A stretch of 51,845 nucleotides of DNA from Acidobacteriota bacterium (GTDB lineage Bacteria; Acidobacteriota; Terriglobia; Bryobacterales; Bryobacteraceae). Shown one piece after another: positions 35,001 to 42,321 of this stretch (position 1 is its first letter; each line of letters begins with the position of its first letter). The stretch lies in assembly GCA_026394015.1 (NCBI GenBank), contig JAPKZA010000478.1, forward strand, positions 1 to 51,845, written 5' to 3'. A model generated the notes under the pieces. The model searched no databases. It saw only the letters and a list, made by a program, of their open reading frames with translations, and had not been told where the DNA came from. Both the position numbers and the translations under genes were made by a program.

Positions 35001-35320
35001 CGAACGGGGGGCGCGCCGTCATGAATGCGGCGGATTTCACCGCCCCACCCGTAGGTACCCAGGGCAATAGCCCGCGCAATGCGTTTCGCCAACCCGGTGT
35101 GCTGCAGGTAGATTCCAGCGTCCTCAAGAACAATCGCCTCCCCTTCTTAGGCGAAGCGGGAAACCTACAATTGAAGTTCGAGTTCTTCAATGTGCTCAAT
35201 CGGGTCAATCTTGGCAATATCAATCCGAATGTGGCCGATCCTAACTTCGGTCGCATCCTGGGTCAAAATGGAAATGCTGGACCGAGATCCATCCAAATCG
35301 GCGCACGGATTGCCTTTTAA
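32072..35320 (+). CDS. Oar-like TonB-dependent receptor with carboxypeptidase-regulatory N-terminal domain (second copy)
   Basis: An outer-membrane protein of 1082 residues with signal peptide MKIRSVLLAFMIASPATAQ. A CarboxypepD_reg-like domain (about 20-105: VQGTVLDPSSATVPNAKVTL, GFYRFSALAPGDYEVTVLAP) and a plug region (NTYNVDGLSITSN, TFKAEQGLGSSIVVSVTTKA) precede the barrel, which ends in the terminal Phe (IQIGARIAF). It is only distantly similar to the receptor at 14549-18010 and should have another ligand. The start at 32072 is supported by GGAG six bases upstream. The gene overlaps the start of the following TPR gene by about 50 bases, so the two form a unit; TPR proteins after Oar-type receptors may help processing or uptake, but this is inference. 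Confidence 0.92.
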   Translation: MKIRSVLLAFMIASPATAQFSSAVQGTVLDPSSATVPNAKVTLKSNRTGIASQTETTTSGFYRFSALAPGDYEVTVLAPGFRAATISLNLTTSQTRDLNLSLEVQGTGETVSVSSEASVLDTAESRQQLTMDQKKIRDLPLLNNSIFSLLSLAPGVTGLNGASDNFNPEYFAGMSANGASPRGNTYNVDGLSITSNITNGTANMGVNPEAVEELTVETNTFKAEQGLGSSIVVSVTTKAGTNAYHGAANYWFTNQDMRARTSLPFIPRYAPFKRNNLSGAFGGPIRKNRTFFFTAIEVLRQNDATASNVTVESPQFINWARINFPNTLGTKLLVDYPASVVPIENPNFRNAQQVIGNECGTAAAANIPCDLPVLAQGTWNRAPKRNGLQYSFRGDQYFREGKDRIFGSFIRTESDNENPVARPFFDNNSDRFVNAFQANYTHTFRPSLLNEFAVSGNRVQGFNGFDAKLRIPTINVQGTLGLGVGGGLFVQNNWNWRDVLTWVKGTHSLKFGGNYFWGNDWADFPQGNSRPVFNFNNVLDLVRDQPFNGTASSRDPLTGQLKRYRFGAKADTIGLFVQDEWKVRPNLTLTLSLRYDDFGNASGIQDFLYSNLIVAPGATYVDQFKNAKIVPQKAQFPGRLTNNWSPRFGYAWSPGKSRKWSVRGGVGLYYDWITLGESIDRVNINPPNFLFPNVGQLLPIKPLFAIGTSDTYPYGFPLPAIPSVGLDQRGGLAGVQTAVGGLDPNLKAPRTVNFLIGVERELPGRTVVGLNYSGSRASNGLVGTDFNRVAGDLIDGRLDRLNPSFGAMTYIVNSNSISYHALIASVRRNFGRQGTIQGSYTNSTTSDYYQGGSRSTGAGNVPEPSQLRAYRANSAFDVRHRLSASGVYRLPTPFKTNLLARHALGGWEIGTTVIAQTGTPYWLVNNGSFNPIRDAAGQITGFRPLSGDYNADGVNFDLPNVPSGLPSSFPRSSFLGTNGGRAVMNAADFTAPPVGTQGNSPRNAFRQPGVLQVDSSVLKNNRLPFLGEAGNLQLKFEFFNVLNRVNLGNINPNVADPNFGRILGQNGNAGPRSIQIGARIAF

Positions 35321-36665
35321 AGTAGGAGTCGTCGCTCTGTGTCTGTTCACCACTTCGCTCTCCGCCGATGTAGTGTCAATTCGCTCCGCCCTCCAAGCAG
35401 GTAGGTTCGCCGAAGCCATCGCGGCGTGTGAACAGGAACTGAAAAACGACCCCCAAAACGCTGCCCTTTTTACACTGAAAGGGTTAGCGCTCCAAGCTTC
35501 GGGGAATGTAACCGCAAGTCTCTCCTCCTTTCGCCAAGCGCTTGGCGCCGCCCCATCGTATCTTCCAGCCTTGCAAGCTGCCGCGCAGATCGAATTTGAT
35601 ACCCGCGACGCGCGCGCCCGCCCCACGCTCGAAGCCATCGTCAAGCTCGTTCCTGCCAACGAGACAGCCCACTCGATGCTCGGCGAACTCGCCGTTGAAG
35701 CGCGCGACTGCCCGCGCGCCCTCCTCCATTTTTCGAAGATCGCGTCCGCCTCGCGCCGCCCGCTTGCCCGTTGGCAGAATGGCGTGTGCCTCTTCGAACG
35801 CGAGCGCTGGCAGGAAGCCGCCTCCGAATTCCAGGCACTCCTCGAAATCCGCGAACACCCTCCTACGCGCTTCAACCTCGCCGCCCCCGACGCGGACGCC
35901 CTCAGTTTAAAGGCGTTGGTCCTTCGGGAGCGCAACGAAATCCCCCAAGCCTTGGAGGTCCTTCAAGGTGCCGTCGCTGCTTACCCCGGAGACGAACGCC
36001 TACTCCTCGATCTCGCCTTGCTCTGCCTCGATCAAAACTCGGTCGATCTTGGGACGGCCGTGCTCGAAGCGGGGCTCTCCCGTCTCCCCCGTTCAGTCCG
36101 CCTTCTAACTGCCCTTGGAGTCTTTCAGGTTCGCTCCGGCGATATGAAAAGGGCCGAAGAATACTTTCTCGCCGCCGAGCAACTCGCCCCGCAAAGCGGC
36201 CTGGGCCAGGTGGCTGCGGCCACGGCCATGATCCAGCTTGGCCTGCCAGACGATGCCATTCGCCGATTGCAAACCATCATTAAACCCACTCCAATAGTCT
36301 CTCTAACGCTTGCTCGCGCCCTCCTGCAAAAGGGTGGGCCCTCCCAGCATCGGGCAGAGGCCAAGCGCCTGCTGGCTTCGGTCGTCGCCCGCGAGCCCGG
36401 GAACTCCGTGGCGCATAGCCTCCTCGGTAAGACCCTCGCGCAGGATGGAGAAGTCACTCGTGCCACTCAGGCTCTGGAAATCGCCTTCCGTTTGGATCCC
36501 TCCGACCGAACCGCGGCCTATCAGTTGTTGTTGCTCTACCGTCGCGTCGGCAAAACGGCGCAGGCTGCTCTCCTAAACACACAGCTACGACAGGCTTTGG
36601 CGAAAGAGAACGCCGATATCCTCGAAGCCCCGCGCTATCAGCTCTCCCGTTCTCCTGGCCAATAG
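35268..36665 (+). CDS. Exported tetratricopeptide-repeat protein coupled to the TonB receptor
   Basis: A 465-residue protein with an N-terminal hydrophobic segment (GVVALCLFTTSLSADV, around residues 20-35) that should export or anchor it. The rest is a series of TPR units: SALQAGRFAEAIAACEQEL, NAALFTLKGLALQASGNV, ARALLQKGG, NSVAHSLLGKTLAQDGE and VTRATQALEIAFRLDPSD are clear ones. TPRs mediate protein-protein contacts; no enzymatic motif is seen. ATG 35268 and 35274 are both possible starts, inside the 3' end of the receptor gene. After TAG 36663-36665 the same frame stays open for 55 codons to a TGA near 36833, which may be chance. Confidence 0.75.
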   Translation: MEMLDRDPSKSAHGLPFKVGVVALCLFTTSLSADVVSIRSALQAGRFAEAIAACEQELKNDPQNAALFTLKGLALQASGNVTASLSSFRQALGAAPSYLPALQAAAQIEFDTRDARARPTLEAIVKLVPANETAHSMLGELAVEARDCPRALLHFSKIASASRRPLARWQNGVCLFERERWQEAASEFQALLEIREHPPTRFNLAAPDADALSLKALVLRERNEIPQALEVLQGAVAAYPGDERLLLDLALLCLDQNSVDLGTAVLEAGLSRLPRSVRLLTALGVFQVRSGDMKRAEEYFLAAEQLAPQSGLGQVAAATAMIQLGLPDDAIRRLQTIIKPTPIVSLTLARALLQKGGPSQHRAEAKRLLASVVAREPGNSVAHSLLGKTLAQDGEVTRATQALEIAFRLDPSDRTAAYQLLLLYRRVGKTAQAALLNTQLRQALAKENADILEAPRYQLSRSPGQ

Positions 36666-37089
36666 TTCGGATGGCGCTTCCCCGCCGCCCAATTCTGCGC
36701 CGGACGCGGCACCCTCACCGGAACCTTCCGCATGTCGACCCTCCGTGTCAGCCTCTTCGCCGGCCCGGTCACGGTCACGGATAGACGAGACATCGAGTCC
36801 CTCCTACTCGCTGTTGTGCGCCCACAAATGTGACGCCTCACAACCCCAAAACCCCAAAAAGAAATATTGGTCCACTAACCGTTATCTTTTCAACGCTTTA
36901 CCGTCGCGGCTGCCAATCGCTGATTCGTTTGGTCACCTTGCCACCGCCAAAGTGGTCTTTGGGGCCGTCCCCGACCCGTCTTCCTAATTTCCGGGTTGTC
37001 CAGCCAATTTCCATCCCTGACAATCAGGGTCACCCCGTGTCCACCCCCGTTCGGACCGGCGCGTAACCCGCCCATGGCGAACAAGAGGC
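36666..37089. other. Intergenic region without a supported gene
   Basis: Open stretches on both strands (about 55 codons on the plus strand following the TPR stop in the same frame, 67 codons on the minus strand from 36841) have no ribosome binding site or recognisable domain. Two short hairpins are visible: CCAAAG-TGGT-CTTTGG (36947-36962) and CCCTGA-CAA-TCAGGG (37015-37029). The part after 36840 is less GC-rich than its surroundings. It may hold remnants of a lost gene, a small RNA or only the shared 3' region of convergent operons. Confidence 0.4.
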
Positions 37090-37158
37090 AAAAATAAAAC
37101 GGATGGACCCAGGAAGTGGTTCAAAAGAAATCACTTATCCATTTGGTCCATCCGTTTT
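37090..37158 (-). terminator. Strong intrinsic terminator of the leftward pyr operon
   Basis: Perfect 14-bp arms AAAACGGATGGACC (37096-37109) and GGTCCATCCGTTTT (37145-37158) enclose 35 bases with a second small stem (AAGTG...CACTT). Read leftward, the stem is followed by TTTTATTTTT (37099-37090), a good U-tract, 22 bases after the pyrC stop. Rightward it offers only four T, so it may act weakly on the other strand. Confidence 0.8.
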
Positions 37159-37179
37159 CCGGTCCCGTTGGATCCGGTT

Positions 37180-38475
37180 TTAACCCAGATTCAACCCGTC
37201 CAGCCGCCAAACGAACCGGCCGTTCACCATCGTCGCCACCTGGCCGCCGCGGAATTCATGCCCATGAAACGGCGTATTCCGGCTCTTCGACAGCGACTTG
37301 TTCACGTCAAACGTCCATTTCCGATCGAGATCGAAAATCGTTACGTCCGCATCGGCCCCCGGCGTCAACGTCCCCTTCGGCAGGTTCAAAATCCGTGCCG
37401 GATTCACCGTCAACAGTTCGACCATCCGGCCCAACGAAATCAGCCCCGGATGTACCAGCTTTTCGAGTGACAACGAAATCGCGTGCTCCAGCCCCGTAAT
37501 CCCAAACGGGCACCGCTCGAACTCCTGCATCTTCTCGCTACCCGGATGCGGCGCATGGTCGGTTGCAATCGCGTCAATCGCGCCGTTCACCAAACCTTCC
37601 GTCACGCCTTCAACGTCGATGCAGCCCCGCAGCGGCGGCTTCATCCGATAGTTCGAATCGTAAGGTGGCATGTCAATATCGGCCAGGGCGAAATGGTGCG
37701 GCGTCACTTCCGAAGTCACCTTTAACCCGCGCTGCTTGGCGAAATTCACCATCGCTACCGAATGCCGCGCCGAAATATGGGCCACGTGATACTGCGCCCC
37801 GGTCACCTCGGCCAGCAAAATATCGCGGGCCACCATCACGTCTTCGCTGCAACCCGGAATGCCGCGCAAGCCGAGCCGGACCGACTCAAAGCCTTCATGC
37901 ATATCGCCACCGGCCGAAAGGTGTAGATCCTCGCAATGGTTGATCAGCGGCAGCCCGAAACTCTTCGCCGTCTCCATCGCCCGGCGCATCACCCGGGCGT
38001 TCATCACCGGCCGACCGTCGTCGGAAATCGCGACAATACCAGCCTGCTTCATCGATCCGATCGCGGCCAACTCTTCCCCGGCGCTGCCCTTCGTAATCGC
38101 TCCGATCGGGTACACGTTCACCGGCGATAGCCGCCGCGCCCGTTCGACAATATATGTCGTTACCGTCGCCGAATCGTTCACCGGCATCGTGTTCGGCATA
38201 CACGCGACGCTTGTAAATCCGCCGGCCGCCGCGGCCTTGCCGCCCGATTCGATCGATTCGGAGTGCTCAAATCCGGGCTCGCGAAAATGCACGTGCATGT
38301 CGACAAAACCCGGCGCGACCACCATTCCCGTCGCATCAAAAACGAGTGCGTTCGATGCCGTCAAGTTCGGGCCTACCGCCGCAATCTTGCCGTCCATCAA
38401 CAACACATCGGCCACCGCATCGATCCCATTCGCGGGGTCCAATACCCGGCCGTTCTTAATCAACCACGTTCTCAT
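37180..38475 (-). CDS. pyrC: Dihydroorotase, class I
   Basis: Zinc amidohydrolase that cyclises carbamoyl-aspartate to dihydroorotate, step three of pyrimidine synthesis. The 431-residue length and sequence fit the class I form. Metal ligands are visible: His61 and His63 in DMHVHFREP, the NHCED and VAHISA His residues, and the Asp in ATDHAPH. GADADVTIFDLD is the usual C-terminal beta-sandwich return. ATG 38475 overlaps the pyrB stop by four bases (ATGA), so the pair is translationally coupled and runs leftward to the terminator at 37090-37158. Confidence 0.96.
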   Translation of the reverse strand: MRTWLIKNGRVLDPANGIDAVADVLLMDGKIAAVGPNLTASNALVFDATGMVVAPGFVDMHVHFREPGFEHSESIESGGKAAAAGGFTSVACMPNTMPVNDSATVTTYIVERARRLSPVNVYPIGAITKGSAGEELAAIGSMKQAGIVAISDDGRPVMNARVMRRAMETAKSFGLPLINHCEDLHLSAGGDMHEGFESVRLGLRGIPGCSEDVMVARDILLAEVTGAQYHVAHISARHSVAMVNFAKQRGLKVTSEVTPHHFALADIDMPPYDSNYRMKPPLRGCIDVEGVTEGLVNGAIDAIATDHAPHPGSEKMQEFERCPFGITGLEHAISLSLEKLVHPGLISLGRMVELLTVNPARILNLPKGTLTPGADADVTIFDLDRKWTFDVNKSLSKSRNTPFHGHEFRGGQVATMVNGRFVWRLDGLNLG

Positions 38476-39374
38476 TGTTGCGACGCTCCCATCACCCGTT
38501 CCAGAACCGCCATCCGCACGGCAATCCCATTTTCGACCTGATTCAAAATCACTGACCGGTTCGAGTCCGCCACTTCCGACGAAATCTCTCGCCCCCGGTT
38601 GATCGGCCCTGGATGCATCACAATCACGTTCGGCTTAGCGTGCTGCAAATGCTCCAGCCGTAGCCCATAAAACTTGAAATAATCGCCTGGAGGAAACGGT
38701 GTCTCGTGCTGCCGCTCCAACTGCACCCGCAGCATCATGATCACATCGGCGTCCTGAATCGCCTCCCGAATGTTGTACGTCAGCGTCACGTTCGGAGCCA
38801 ACTGCGCCAACTGCGCCGGCAGCAGTGACGCCGGGCCACACAGCACCACGTGCGCCCCAAACTTCGACAGCAAATGAACGTTCGACCGCGCCACCCGCGA
38901 ATGGGCAATATCCCCGATAATCGCCACTCGAAGGCCTTCGAGCGAAGGCCGGTTATCTAAAATCGTCCGGGCATCGAGCAACGCCTGCGTCGGATGCTCA
39001 TGCGTGCCGTCGCCCGCGTTGATGATCGGCGTCGGCAGGTAACGAGCCAGAAAATGTGGGGCCCCGCTCGCCGCGTGGCGCATCACAATCGCATGGGGCC
39101 GCATCGCGCCCAACGTGTTCAACGTATCCACCAGCGATTCGCCCTTCGAGGTGCTCGAAGCCGACGCCGTAATCGAAATCGTATCCGCCCCCAGCCGTTT
39201 GGCGGCGATCTCAAAACTCGTTCGCGTCCGCGTCGAGTTCTCAAAAAACAGGTTGACCAGCAGCCGATTCTTCAACGTATCGTACTTCGCCGTCGACGCC
39301 TGAAAGTCTTTCGCCCGCGTCAGAATCGCTTCGATCTCCGGACGGCCCAAGTCTTCGATGCCCAGTAGGCTCAT
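38472..39374 (-). CDS. pyrB: Aspartate carbamoyltransferase, catalytic subunit
   Basis: Transfers the carbamoyl group of carbamoyl phosphate to L-aspartate, step two of pyrimidine synthesis. STRTRTS (47-53) is the carbamoyl-phosphate loop; SKGESLVDT, MRHAASGAPH, GDGTHEHPTQALLD and MHPGPINRG are all diagnostic. It is of normal length (300 residues). No pyrI regulatory subunit is adjacent, so it is likely an unregulated trimer or forms a complex with PyrC. Its start overlaps the pyrR stop (ATGA) and its stop overlaps the pyrC start. Confidence 0.97.
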   Translation of the reverse strand: MSLLGIEDLGRPEIEAILTRAKDFQASTAKYDTLKNRLLVNLFFENSTRTRTSFEIAAKRLGADTISITASASSTSKGESLVDTLNTLGAMRPHAIVMRHAASGAPHFLARYLPTPIINAGDGTHEHPTQALLDARTILDNRPSLEGLRVAIIGDIAHSRVARSNVHLLSKFGAHVVLCGPASLLPAQLAQLAPNVTLTYNIREAIQDADVIMMLRVQLERQHETPFPPGDYFKFYGLRLEHLQHAKPNVIVMHPGPINRGREISSEVADSNRSVILNQVENGIAVRMAVLERVMGASQQ

Positions 39375-39925
39375 GCTTCGATCTTCTCGACCAGAATCAC
39401 TTTTTCCATCTGATCGATCTCTTGGAATTTCACTTCGATGATCTCGTTGGCCGAAGTCTGCACCATCCGTCCCACGTAGCGGGCTTCGATCGGCAGTTCC
39501 CGCCAGCCGCGGTCGATCAACACGAGCAACTGGACCCGGGCAGGCCGGCCCTGATCGAACAGAGCATCCAGCGCGGCCCGAATCGTCCGGCCCGTGTAGA
39601 GGACATCGTCCATCAACACAATGTCTTTGCCGGTGACATCAAAAGGAATATCGGTGGAATTCAGAATTGGCGACGCGCCGACGGTCGTCAGGTCGTCCCG
39701 GTACAGATTAATGTCCAGGGTGCCGGTGGGCACTTCGCGATCTTCGAGGTCCTTGATCTTGGCGGCCAAGCGCTTGGCTAGCGGAACCCCGCGCCGGCGA
39801 ATGCCGATAAAGGCTAGTTTGTCCAGGTCGGTAGTCTTCTCGAGAACCTCGTGGGCCAAGCGGACCAACGTGCGGTCGATCTCGGAAGCGGTCATGAGTT
39901 GCGATTTCAGACGCGTGGAGGGCAT
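39371..39925 (-). CDS. pyrR: PyrR: uracil phosphoribosyltransferase / pyrimidine operon regulator
   Basis: A 184-residue PRTase-fold protein. The PRPP loop is IVLMDDVLYTGRTIRAAL, and FIGIRRRG, DINLYRDD and LIDRGWRELPI are PyrR landmarks. PyrR converts uracil and PRPP to UMP and in many bacteria binds pyr mRNA to promote attenuation. ATG 39925 fits the usual N-terminus; the longer open frame reads antisense to its neighbour. Only 26 bases separate it from the upstream CBM9-like gene, too few for a normal PyrR-responsive leader terminator, so control may be through an internal promoter or by the enzyme activity alone. Confidence 0.93.
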   Translation of the reverse strand: MPSTRLKSQLMTASEIDRTLVRLAHEVLEKTTDLDKLAFIGIRRRGVPLAKRLAAKIKDLEDREVPTGTLDINLYRDDLTTVGASPILNSTDIPFDVTGKDIVLMDDVLYTGRTIRAALDALFDQGRPARVQLLVLIDRGWRELPIEARYVGRMVQTSANEIIEVKFQEIDQMEKVILVEKIEA

Positions 39926-39951
39926 TGCGGTCAGATTAACATGCGGCGGGC

Positions 39952-40680
39952 CTATCGGAACCGGACCGAGCCCCATTTTTCTGGTAAGTGCATGTTGATC
40001 ACCCCCTGCGGCGACCAAACCCAGTTGTCTTCCTTCGTTCCCGGCACCTTCTCGTATTTGCCGTCGGTGACGCGGAGTTGCCATTCCACCCGCGAAAAAT
40101 TGATGCGCCATGCTTCGCCGGGCTTTGGCGCCACGGCCGGCCGCTTGCCCCGATTGAACGCGCTCCAGGGAAAGGCGATCTCCACCGTCCAGCCGCCGTC
40201 CTGGTCGCCCGGTTGGTTCAACGTGCCGCGCAGCGAAACGGCCGTCTTCAGCCCCGGGATCTCCCAGCCGTTGTCGGCCTTGCCTTTGTCTTTGTACGGT
40301 CGGTCGAGGTGCAGGTCCCAGCCGGTGTTCCGCGCGTTGATCTCGAACTCAAAATAGTCGAGCCCGTCCCCATCCGGGTCCAGGAAAACTTCGAAATCGT
40401 GCTCGTGAAAAATCACCATGTCGTGTTTGTCGTAGGTCGCCCATAAGTTGGGTTCCTCCATCTCGGCGGCGATGTAGAGGTAGTTGGCGTCCCACAGCAT
40501 CTTCGCCCGGGTCTTAAATCGCGGCTTCGGTTTGGCGTCGCCTTCGATATCGACGAAAAACGGAGTCCAGGGGGCCTTCTGCCAGGCCGCTTCGTCCATT
40601 TTGCCGTCGATTTCGAGCGGCTTCGCCGCCGTTGGCGCCTCGTAGGACAACCCAAATGCCAGCAGGAAAAAAGGAGTCAT
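39952..40680 (-). CDS. Exported carbohydrate-binding family 9-like (CBM9-like) protein
   Basis: A 242-residue protein that is essentially one CBM9-like beta-sandwich: PLEIDGKMDEAAWQKAPW, AKMLWDANYLYIAAEMEEPN, HDFEVFLDPDGDGLDYFEFE, GGWTVEIAFPWSAF and GEAWRINFSRVEW are the conserved blocks. The N-terminus (MTPFFLLAFGLSYEAPTA) is a short export signal. Such single-domain proteins are frequent in Bacteroidota and Acidobacteriota and are thought to bind sugars at the cell surface or in the periplasm. It overlaps the preceding gene by one base (TAATG) and precedes pyrR closely. Confidence 0.85.
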   Translation of the reverse strand: MTPFFLLAFGLSYEAPTAAKPLEIDGKMDEAAWQKAPWTPFFVDIEGDAKPKPRFKTRAKMLWDANYLYIAAEMEEPNLWATYDKHDMVIFHEHDFEVFLDPDGDGLDYFEFEINARNTGWDLHLDRPYKDKGKADNGWEIPGLKTAVSLRGTLNQPGDQDGGWTVEIAFPWSAFNRGKRPAVAPKPGEAWRINFSRVEWQLRVTDGKYEKVPGTKEDNWVWSPQGVINMHLPEKWGSVRFR

Positions 40681-40997
40681 TAGAATCGTTTCATCCGGCC
40701 CCGAATTCGTTTCGTGAGCTTCTCGATTTCGTCCAACTTTTTCAACGCCCCGACCGAAAGCACATGGCGGTCATGCTTTTCGAGTTCCATCGTGATCTCT
40801 TCGCTCAGCCGCTTGATCGCTTCCAGATCCTTTAGATTGGAAGCTAGATCCGCTTTGAGTAAATCCTGGGTTCGGTCTTTGCCATCCGGGCCGCGCATCG
40901 GGGACTCATTCGGGGACAAGTCGCCGAATGGTCGCGGCAGGCTTTGGGCCCACACGGTACCGGCCAATACCAGTAAAAACAGGGCTTGAAACGCCAT
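40680..40997 (-). CDS. Small exported helical protein of unknown function
   Basis: A 105-residue protein with signal peptide MAFQALFLLVLAGTVWAQ. The mature part is charged and predicted to be mostly helical, with a coiled-coil-like stretch (LLKADLASNLKDLEAIKRLS, EEITMELEKHDRHVLSVGAL, KKLDEIEKLTKRIRGRMKRF). No family is recognised. It heads the leftward set that continues with the CBM9-like gene and pyrR-pyrB-pyrC, and it is divergent from the homoserine dehydrogenase gene with 19 bases between. ATG 40997 is preferred; upstream codons lie inside the divergent gene. Confidence 0.7.
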   Translation of the reverse strand: MAFQALFLLVLAGTVWAQSLPRPFGDLSPNESPMRGPDGKDRTQDLLKADLASNLKDLEAIKRLSEEITMELEKHDRHVLSVGALKKLDEIEKLTKRIRGRMKRF

Positions 40998-41016
40998 ATT
41001 GCTATCATAGCGACTT

Positions 41017-42321
41017 ATGCGTGATGTCAATATTGGGATTGTCGGACTCGGCAACGTCGGCTCGGGAACCATGGCGATTCTGGCCGAGACGAGCGATTCC
41101 ATCGCTCAGAAACTTGGTTTTCGCTTGGTCGTCAAGGCGCTCTGTGCTCGAACGATCGAAGGCAAGCAGATCCCCGCCGCCCTGGCCGATGCGCTGGTTA
41201 CGACCGATTGGCGCGAAGTCGTCAACCATCCGGAAGTCGAAATTGTGGCCGAACTCATCGGCGGTCAAGGCGTGGCGAAAGAGATCATCGACGCAGCCCT
41301 CGCCGCGGGCAAAAGCGTGGTGACGGCGAACAAAGAACTCATGGCCGCCCAGGGCCCGGCCCTCGTCGAAGCGGCCATCGCCCATGGCGCGAACATCGCG
41401 ATGGAAGCCAGCGTCGCCGGCGGCATCCCCGTGCATACCGTCCTGCGCGAAGGCATCAGCGGCGACCGCATCGAGGCTTTCTACGGCATCCTGAACGGCA
41501 CCAGCAACTACATCCTCACCGAAATCGAGCGCGACGGCACCGCCTTCGCCGACGTTCTGGCCGAAGCCCAGCGCCTCGGCTACGCCGAAGCCGACCCCAC
41601 CGCCGACGTCGACGGCTTCGATGCCCGCAGCAAACTGGCCATCCTGGCGGCGCTGGCCTTCGGCGAAAAAATCACCGCCGCCGATATCTTCACCGAGGGC
41701 ATTCGGCGCATCTCCCCGATCGACTTTCAATACGCCCATCGCCTGGGCCATACGATTCGCCTCATCTGCGGAGCCCGGCTAACCGCCGAAGGATTGATCC
41801 TCTCCGTCCGCCCCGCTCTGATCCCGGAATCCACGATTCTGGCCAGCGTCAAGGGTGCCTACAACGCCGTTTGGGTTCGCGGCAAGTACGGCGCCGATAC
41901 GTTCTACTACGGCCGCGGTGCCGGGCCGCATCCCACCGGAGTTGCGGTCGTCAGCGACCTGATGCGCGTCGCTCGCGAAATTCGCAGCGGCAGCCCGACC
42001 CGTGTCAGCCCCTTCGCCCACGACCGCCTCGAAGCCAACCAGCCCGTCAGCGTCCTGAAGCAGAAGCGGGCTTATTACCTTCGGTTCTTCGTAAGGGATC
42101 AGCCCGGCATCATCGCGGCGCTGGCCAGCATCCTGGCCGCCAAGAAGATCGGGCTCGACGCCGTGCTGCAACTGCCCAACGAAGATAAAGCGGCCTTGCC
42201 GTTCGTCATCACCGTCGAACCCACCTCCGAGCAAAGCGTGCGGGAGGCCGTCGCCGAAATGGCAAAACTCGAATTTATGGTGGAGCCGGTATTGGCCCTG
42301 CCGATGGAGACTGCGCTATGA
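41017..42321 (+). CDS. hom: Homoserine dehydrogenase with C-terminal ACT domain
   Basis: Reduces aspartate semialdehyde to homoserine, the branch point to threonine, isoleucine and methionine. The NAD(P) motif GLGNVG is at 10-15; TANKELMA, EASVAGGIPV, NGTSNYILTE and EADPTADVDGFDARSKLAIL are signature blocks of the monofunctional enzyme. Residues about 350-425 form an ACT domain (YYLRFFVRDQPGIIAALASI), through which threonine feedback is usual. The length of 434 is normal. No aspartokinase is nearby. Its stop overlaps the start of the methyltransferase gene by four bases. Confidence 0.96.
   Translation: MRDVNIGIVGLGNVGSGTMAILAETSDSIAQKLGFRLVVKALCARTIEGKQIPAALADALVTTDWREVVNHPEVEIVAELIGGQGVAKEIIDAALAAGKSVVTANKELMAAQGPALVEAAIAHGANIAMEASVAGGIPVHTVLREGISGDRIEAFYGILNGTSNYILTEIERDGTAFADVLAEAQRLGYAEADPTADVDGFDARSKLAILAALAFGEKITAADIFTEGIRRISPIDFQYAHRLGHTIRLICGARLTAEGLILSVRPALIPESTILASVKGAYNAVWVRGKYGADTFYYGRGAGPHPTGVAVVSDLMRVAREIRSGSPTRVSPFAHDRLEANQPVSVLKQKRAYYLRFFVRDQPGIIAALASILAAKKIGLDAVLQLPNEDKAALPFVITVEPTSEQSVREAVAEMAKLEFMVEPVLALPMETAL

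Noticed and set aside
35190-36833. Stop-codon readthrough of the TPR gene (TAG 36663) to give a 55-residue extension
   Set aside because: The extension has no TPR character and open stretches of this length are common in this composition; nothing suggests recoding.
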